NCBI RefSeq assembly: GCF_035083965.1
Contig: NC_089727.1
Coordinates: 14,894,769-14,958,768 of the forward strand
Origin: Branchiostoma lanceolatum
Taxonomy: Eukaryota > Chordata > Leptocardii > Amphioxiformes > Branchiostomatidae
Direction of reading: 5' to 3'
Length of the DNA: 64,000 nucleotides
A program made the translations under genes and the position numbers. How positions within the stretch are numbered: the first letter of the stretch is position 1; the number at the start of each line of letters is the position of its first letter. Positions 57,782 to 64,000 of the stretch are shown here, in pieces. Below the pieces are notes generated by a model, which did no database searches, was not told the DNA's origin, and saw only the letters and a program-made list of their open reading frames with translations.

Positions 57782-60700
57782 ATGGCGGTGGGCAAGAATA
57801 AACGTCTCACGAAAGGAGGCAAGAAGGGTGCCAAGAAGAAGATGTAAGACGAAAGAGACATCTAGATCTGTGCGATAGATACTGTACTTCATGTGGAATA
57901 AGTTTCTCTTTCATATGGCTTTGGATGCGTTAGATGTTAGCTTGATAATAATGAGAGCTTACCCTGTGGTTTCGAGTTGGCACTTCGGTACCTTTCAGTA
58001 GGTCTAACCTTTTCGCGTGCTTTTCAGTGTCGATCCTTTCACAAAGAAGGACTGGTACGATGTCAAGGCACCAGCGATGTTCAACATCCGCCAGATTGGC
58101 AAGACTTTGGTCACCAAGACCACCGGAACAAGTAAGCTCGGGATATATTATAGTCGTATGGAGATCATGCTGTCTGTCCCACCGTGCCCCTCCTCAACTT
58201 GCTCTAGAAAGTTTCTCAGTTGTGTTGCTTATAAATTTATGAACTCGAAGGATGTCAGAGATCTGACAGTTGAGTTCTGATGAATAACTGAGATCTGTCT
58301 CGATTTCTATGTTTGTGTGTTTCATGTGTTTGTGTGTGTATTTGTGTTTGTTGTAAATAATTATGATGAGTAGACCTTTAAAATTATAACAGAAAGTGAA
58401 CATTACGGTAATAGTCTTTTACATAAGTTGTAAACTATGCAAATATTTGCCTTTTTCTGAATATATGCACAGCTGCTCTTTGTTATTGTGTAATTATTAG
58501 TTGAAATTGAATATACATCATACATGTATGATAATTGCATAATCCTTCATTCAGAGATCGCATCTGAGGGTCTGAAGAACCGTGTGTTTGAGGTTTCCTT
58601 GGCTGACCTCCAGAACGACGAGGTGGCGTTCCGCAAGTTCAAGTTGGTTGTGGAGGAGGTCCAGGGCCGCAACTGCCTGACCAACTTCCACGGCATGAAC
58701 CTCACTACGGACAAGCTCAGGTCAATGGTCAAGAAGTGGCAGGTAGGATTCTGAATTGAATTAAATGTCTTACATTGTTTAACAATAACGCTAAGTACAA
58801 GTTGTACAACAGTAACAATGTTGCATTCAGTTAAAGATTTAGACCTAAGAAATCACACAAAGTCGCTTAATTTCAATGGGTCTGCAGTATCTTGTAGGGT
58901 TATATTATAAGGGAATGCATGATTTTTATGTTGATAACATTATGCAAACACTTCAATGCCATTTTTTAAGGTGCAACTTTTATCTGCTTTACTTCACTGT
59001 AGACTCTTATCGAGGCCAATGTTGATGTGAGGACGACAGACGGCTACCTGCTGCGTCTCTTTTGCATTGGCTTCACCAAGAAGCGTCAGAACCAGATCAA
59101 GAAGACAGCTTATGCCCAGCACGCCCAGGTAAGTCTGGATGCATTCAAAAAAACTTAACTAAAAAAAAAGGACATTCAGGGTTTTTTCTAGAAAAAGTCA
59201 CATGGTGGTTTTGCAAGGGAGTGAATAAAGAGCATGGATTTCCCCCCTTCTGGTGTGGAGTTTTTTAAAGAGAATTTTAAGGTCTCATTTCTGTATTACT
59301 CCGAGTGGGTACCCTAAATTAGTAAAAGAATCCGTGGCCCAAAAATTGAACGGCTGCATGAACGTGTGTCTATATCGGTGGGAAATTCCCTATAAGCTAC
59401 ATTGTAGCCCAGGTGATATCAAGCGTCAAACTGATGACAGCTTGTTTGTAACTGAAGAAATTAGCAGGCAAAGTTCGGCAGCCGCGCGCGAGGTCGGAAG
59501 TACACAGCCCGGGCATTGTGTGTGAATCGGTCCGGCGCTTACAGCTGGAAAGTGGCTTTTTGGGGGTGTAGCCAAGTGCAGATTGTAATTGCTATCAAAA
59601 GAGATTATGTGTAGTGAAAATGTTGTCAATTTTTTTACATAATCTAGGGTAACTGTTCTCAACACGGAATGAAAAACATTGGCACACTTTCTATATCTTC
59701 ATTACGAACGCGCCCATGTAAAACACGTATTATAACATGTAATCCTATGGGGCGAAAAAACTCATGAATGAGACCTTAAGTTAAATTGGGGTGTTCTAAG
59801 GCGGCAGCACTAGTCAATCAGAATTTTATGCTCCCCTTCCCCTCTTTAGAAAAAGATAATATTATCTCTCAGTTTTGTCAGATAATTGTATCATTCCTAG
59901 TTACTCACTCACAAGTCATGAAGATTATTTTGCAGCTACATAAGACAGACTTTTTTCTTCTTGTTCCTTAGATCCGTGCCATCCGTAAGAAGATGATTGA
60001 GATCATGACCAGGGAAGTCTCCAGCAACGACTTGAAGGAGGTGGTGAACAAGCTGTAAGTTAAGTCGTGTCTTTGCACAAAGTCTACCCCAAGTTACTTC
60101 CTTTGGTCGAGCTCCTGCTCAAACTAGTCCAGAAAGCGTCCTCCACTGTACCCTATCCTCCATCATAGACTTAAATGTCTCTCCTTGGTTGTGTCAAATG
60201 ATGTTTAAAATGAAACCTAGCTAGTGCACACTTCAAATACATAGTACATTAGTACAGCGTAGTGGGCGTACCTGAATATATGATTGTAGTCTTCAGATAT
60301 GAGAGACATTTTCAAGCCTTAAAAAGTGTTGTTTAGATGATAAAGGATGCAATATTGAAAAAGTAGATAAAATAGGAAGCACAGCTGTATTATATATTCC
60401 AGAAGCACATGTATGACTTCTATTTTTTTTTGCCTTACAGTATACCAGACAGTGTAGGCAAGGACATCGAGAAGGCCTGCCAGGGAATCTACCCCCTTCA
60501 CGACGTGTACATCCGCAAGGTCAAGGTTCTCAAGAAGCCCAAGTTTGACGGTGAGTTCAGCTCTCAACAAACCTAGATATAATATATGGTCTGAATTGAC
60601 CCTCCAAAGTAAGTTCTTTATACATTGATGATAGTAATGGAGAGCTGTCAGAGAAGCCAGGTAGTCAGAAAATGTTGCAATCTTCCACCCCAACATCTAC

Positions 60701-61076
60701 TTGGAGATAACACATGAAATCCCTGTCAAAATAAATGGCCAAGATTGTTTGCTATCAGCAACACCTGTATCTGAAATTATATTTGAGTGCAGACTACTAT
60801 GTATAAAATGGACTACAGAAATATTTCTTCGGGCTAAAACTTTTTTGTTTGTTTAAGTGGTGCCTGAATGATATTTTTGATCACCGTTAGATTGAGTTGA
60901 TATTGTTTTATCATTCAGTCCTGTTGATGTTTTTTTCTATGTCCACAGTTGGCAAGCTGATGGAGCTCCATGGAGAGGGCTCAGGTGCCGTGGCCAAGCC
61001 TGTTGCCACCACAGAGACAGGGGAGAAGGTGGACAGACCAGAGGGTTACGAACCACCAATCCAAGAGGCCGTCTAA
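57782..61076 (+). CDS. RPS3A: Small-subunit ribosomal protein eS1 (S3a), 7 exons, 266 aa
   Basis: Component of the 40S ribosomal subunit near the mRNA exit site. Exons 57782-57843, 58028-58131, 58555-58742, 59003-59128, 59972-60054, 60441-60550 and 60949-61076 (TAA) join in phase. The product starts [20 protein letters not shown] and contains [74 protein letters not shown] and [18 protein letters not shown]. It ends [10 protein letters not shown], all essentially as in vertebrate S3a (264 aa). The start lies in CCAAAATGGCGG, a YY1-like context common in ribosomal-protein genes. AATAAA signals lie at 61105 and 61115. Intron 4 carries a TTAA-flanked MITE. Confidence 0.98.
59277..59779. mobile_element. 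MITE with TTAA target duplication (piggyBac-like) in RPS3A intron 4
   Basis: TTAAGGTCTCATT at 59277 and AATGAGACCTTAA ending at 59779 are exact inverted repeats. The outer TTAA on each side is the piggyBac-type target. The roughly 495-bp interior has no transposase. Confidence 0.75.
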
Positions 61077-61104
61077 ATGGGATCTCAACAAGTCCATGGA
61101 TCCA

Positions 61105-61120
61105 AATAAAAGACAATAAA
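61105..61120 (+). terminator. RPS3A polyadenylation signals
   Basis: Two AATAAA hexamers (61105-61110 and 61115-61120) follow the RPS3A stop codon by 29-39 bases. A GT-rich stretch (TTGTGGTTGTTTTT) lies about 20 bases further on. This is a compact 3' UTR, usual for ribosomal-protein genes. Confidence 0.8.
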
Positions 61121-61558
61121 AAAACATTACCTACTGAAATCTTGTGGTTGTTTTTCACTTGAGTTCTAATTCATTGAGCAGGGAATTAGTGGCACAAGTA
61201 CAATTTAGTTGTTATTGGATAATTGGAAAGAGGGGGCATGAATAGCATTGGTACCACTTGTCAGAAAAGCAGTTATTGATACCAGTATTTCAAGTACGAT
61301 TGCAGTGCTGTCAGTCAGTAGTTTGTTAGCATATCTGATTCATCGGGATAAGATGGTTATCAGTATGACCGTTTTCCTAATGTAAAACGTGTAATTCCTG
61401 GTCATGCAGAGATGTGTTCATCTACATATAGTACATGTAAAAAAAAGCGGGTCACAACAAAAGTGAGCTGATCGTACTTCTGTGGGGAAATATGGTTGAC
61501 CCATATACTGGGCTCCATCCACCTTATCCTGACCTGCACTGACTTTCAGATATCACAC

Positions 61559-61967
61559 TAAGGTCATGTTGATTTGATTATATGGATGACATCTGAGGGC
61601 GCATCGATTTTCGTCTGTTTCCAAATAAAGTTTTTGGCCATACTGTAAATTGTAAAAAGCAGCTGCAAAATGAGAATTTATATGCCATAAAATGCAAACA
61701 TTTCAGAAAACGGACACTAAAGTTGGAGAATGCAAAGTCAATTCCAAAGTCGACGAAGAACTTTTGAAATACCGGAAATGAAGAACCTATATTTCGGTAT
61801 ACCATATGCATACTCGTGTGTTTAGTTTTGTTCGTCCTTCCTGCATTGTCCTAACCATGTAGATTTTATAATGAAGACAACTTTTTTTGGGCCAAAATTT
61901 GCACGCTCGTGTCAGTTTTGGGGTTCCCATATGATGCCATCCATATAATCAAATCAACATGGCCTTA
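61559..61967. mobile_element. Tc1/mariner-type MITE with ~38-bp inverted repeats
   Basis: AGGTCATGTTGATTTGATTA...TATGGATGACATC at 61561 is the inverted complement, with few mismatches, of GATGCCATCCATATAATC...AAATCAACATGGCCT ending at 61965. TA flanks both sides. No coding capacity. It lies between RPS3A and the clathrin light chain gene. Confidence 0.85.
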
Positions 61968-62448
61968 ATTAATTAGAGCAAAGAACCTACATTGAAATAA
62001 CGTTATGTCACCAGCTGGCCTTGAATATTAGGGAAATACCTAGCCAGACTAGCTCAGAACATCACCAGAAATATTCCTTTTCCCTTCAATATATATACAC
62101 ACACATACAATAGAGTTATGTTCTCTGGATTTGCAGTAACATATATACATTTAAAGACACTTAAGGACTTAGCATAGACACTTTCCCCTCTTTACTTTAT
62201 CGATGTGAGAACCTAGCCAGCCATAGATTAGAGTTTGCATGTTATTCAGTTTATTTGGCCAATTTCTACCTTTTCCAGCAACCCATGTACTCTGGTAGAG
62301 ACGTGGTAAAATACGGTATTAAATGTAGAGACAGACTTGGTATGCAAATTACTCTCCTTGCCCACATGGATAATGACGTCATCGCTTACGACGACGATAC
62401 CCGAGAACTGCCGAAAATACCCGAACAACGCCCTCATTACTATCAAAG

Positions 62449-62611
62449 ATGGCGGACGGACTCGGTGATTTTGATGATCAGCCTGCACAACAGCAGCAAG
62501 AAGAGGACCCCGCGGCCGCCTTCTTGGCCCGGGAGCAAGATGAACTAGCAGGTTTAGAAGATGACGATGTAGCGGGCTTACAAGAGGAGACCCCCGCGGC
62601 CCCTGCACCAG
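62449..62611 (+). CDS. CLTA: Clathrin light chain, first coding exon only
   Basis: Regulatory subunit of clathrin coats in endocytosis and trafficking. The exon starts MADGLGDFDDQPAQQQ in a strong AAAGATGGCGG context. It contains EEDPAAAFLAREQDELAGLE, which matches the conserved N-terminal EEDPAAAFLAQQESEIAGIEND of vertebrate light chains, then an acidic and Ala/Pro-rich tail (PAAPAPG). It ends at a GTAAAA donor in phase 1. The heavy-chain-binding helix and calmodulin-binding region must be encoded beyond 64,000. Vertebrates have two paralogues (CLTA, CLTB); the symbol is by general resemblance, as an invertebrate usually has a single gene. Confidence 0.9.
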
Positions 62612-64000
62612 GTAAAAGGGTCGTCCCCGTTCGGGTACACGTAGCAGCGGCCTCGTGGGGAGGGGGGTGCCGGTGTTTGTACTGCGCTGAGGTCGCAAGC
62701 GTTTTGACCAAACGCCATTTTATTGTGGCTTATAGATTGACATGAGGAAGGATTTTATTCTAGATTTATCTAGGGTAGACCACAGAGGTACAAAATTCAC
62801 CCGCGAATGGTAAAGCGTTCCCATTTGGACACTTCCGGCATGCAAATGTTGAAAATCATGTGACTTACACGATGTGAAGCAAAGATGTGAAGGTGGTCCT
62901 TGGTTAAAATCAGGGAAATACAAGTCATACAAACCGAACTACCCCAGATGTAGGAAAAAGATCAATCAATCGACTAGCTACATGTATTTCAAACTTGTCC
63001 AATTTCAAAAAGACCTGACATTATTTTATTATGTTTTCGCAAGGAGGTTTTCGCATATGATAAATTCCTGTACCCATGGGAAATTTGATTTGTGTAGTAA
63101 CTTGTGGTAAAGAAAGAGGTGCTAATTTGGTATATGTATTTGCATCAAAAAGAAAATGAAAAGATTATACTACACAGTGTTGTTCAACCTGTCAAAATTT
63201 TATGTTTCAATTGTCTAAACCCTTTAGTTTATGATATGTTACACCATCCGTAGTATAAACATTCCCCATCACCCATGTTGAGGTTTGTAACATTAAGCAT
63301 AACAGATTGTAAGATGCAGAACCTTGTAAACTGAATCTGAATGATTTGCATAACTGATGGCTTAACATGTGGCAAAACACACCTGTTCTGTACTTTGAGT
63401 TGATGCAAACTGTGTAAGTAGCATATTGAAAGTATAATTGTGGTATATAACGTTAACTATGATATATATGATGTTAACATTAATTATCAGTAAATTCTAT
63501 TAGGTCATTAACGTTATACTGACAATGACTCTTATATCAGGTCATATCAGGAACATTCATTGTAATGCCTCTTGAGTGTTCAAAGTTTAATCAATGTGAT
63601 TTACTGTAGAAATGTGCCAGTGTGTATCATGTTTAGTACTGCTTAAAAGTTCATGACTGTTGTTACGACATGCTATTATGTAAGGAAGTGTAATATTCAT
63701 AAATGTTGGAATGTATGATTATATAGTTTTATTAGTGACGTTGTGATGCAATTATTTTTGTTCTTGGTTTGTTATTGCGCTTTTTACAATTCATTCAAGT
63801 CTGCATGCTTTCATGTATTTCAGGAAAACCTCTAAAGCATGGAAGAGTAAAGCATGGATATGAGTATAACAGAAAAGCACAGCATTTTAGACCGCTGTGC
63901 AAGCTATTTGTGATGAAATACTAGATCATTGCATGAATTATTCCATAATGAATATTTTATGTTGGCTTTCATTGAGTTTCATTTTTTTTCTTTCTTTCTT
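62612..64000. other. First intron of clathrin light chain gene
   Basis: No clathrin-like second exon is visible up to the window end. The sequence is AT-rich without recognisable repeats. Confidence 0.6.

Noticed and set aside
58363-58460. Possible C/D-box snoRNA in RPS3A intron 2 (ATGATGA and CTGA 88 bp apart)
   Set aside because: Vertebrate RPS3A introns host U73 snoRNAs, so I looked, but the boxes here lack a terminal stem and a clear rRNA-complementary guide.
63823-63925. Possible second exon of the clathrin gene after TATTTCAG
   Set aside because: The frame is phase-compatible but encodes nothing like a clathrin light chain and stops after about 33 codons.

Overview
The window looks like nuclear DNA of an invertebrate chordate, most probably an amphioxus (Branchiostoma). 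Multi-exon genes with short exons (38-230 bp) and GT-AG introns encode proteins closest, in my reading, to vertebrate orthologues (PDE2A, PDZD11, APAF1, RPS3A, clathrin light chain). The introns and spacers are full of short palindromic DNA transposons (MITEs), tRNA-derived SINE pieces, a LINE 3' end, minisatellites and frequent TACATGTA-like words. Species assignment is inference; no tool was run.

Layout. (1) 1-17,281, plus strand: the 3' part of a PDE2A-type cyclic-nucleotide phosphodiesterase gene. Twenty exons, all phase-consistent, run from the end of GAF-A through GAF-B and the HD catalytic domain to the stop codon. The N-terminus lies upstream. (2) 17.3-23.6 kb: 3' UTR and spacer, with a 39-bp minisatellite at 22.44-22.86 kb. 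(3) 23,619-32,335, plus: a nine-exon gene for a 628-residue protein with an unfamiliar N-terminal module, a Ser/Thr-rich linker and an apparently active protein-kinase domain. One intron carries a 46-bp minisatellite. (4) 32.9-35.3 kb: a 59-bp minisatellite, then a small three-exon gene of unknown function. (5) 35.3-44.2 kb: gene-poor, with a 1.1-kb terminal-inverted-repeat element, a four-copy 378-bp satellite, a hAT-type MITE with an 8-bp target duplication, and a (CA)n tract. (6) 44,187-46,991, minus: PDZD11, six coding exons, last exon not located, with a LINE fragment in one intron. (7) 47-51.8 kb: no gene recognised. (8) 51,827-55,645, minus: an APAF1 gene whose whole 1,272-codon reading frame (CARD, NB-ARC, WD40 repeats) is one exon, with a likely 5'-UTR intron. 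(9) 57,782-61,076, plus: RPS3A (ribosomal protein eS1), seven exons, probably head-to-head with APAF1. (10) 62,449-62,611, plus: first coding exon of a clathrin light chain gene that continues beyond the window.

The genes are unrelated in function: cyclic-nucleotide signalling, a kinase, membrane-transporter scaffolding, apoptosome assembly, translation and endocytosis. There is no operon or defence system. The most unusual structure is local: tandem or direct repeats have grown from splice sites at three places (PDE2A exon ending at 2,053, PDE2A exon starting at 15,554, and the small gene's exon ending at 34,321), copying donor or acceptor signals into the adjoining intron. The other striking point is an intron-free APAF1 coding region in an otherwise intron-rich neighbourhood.
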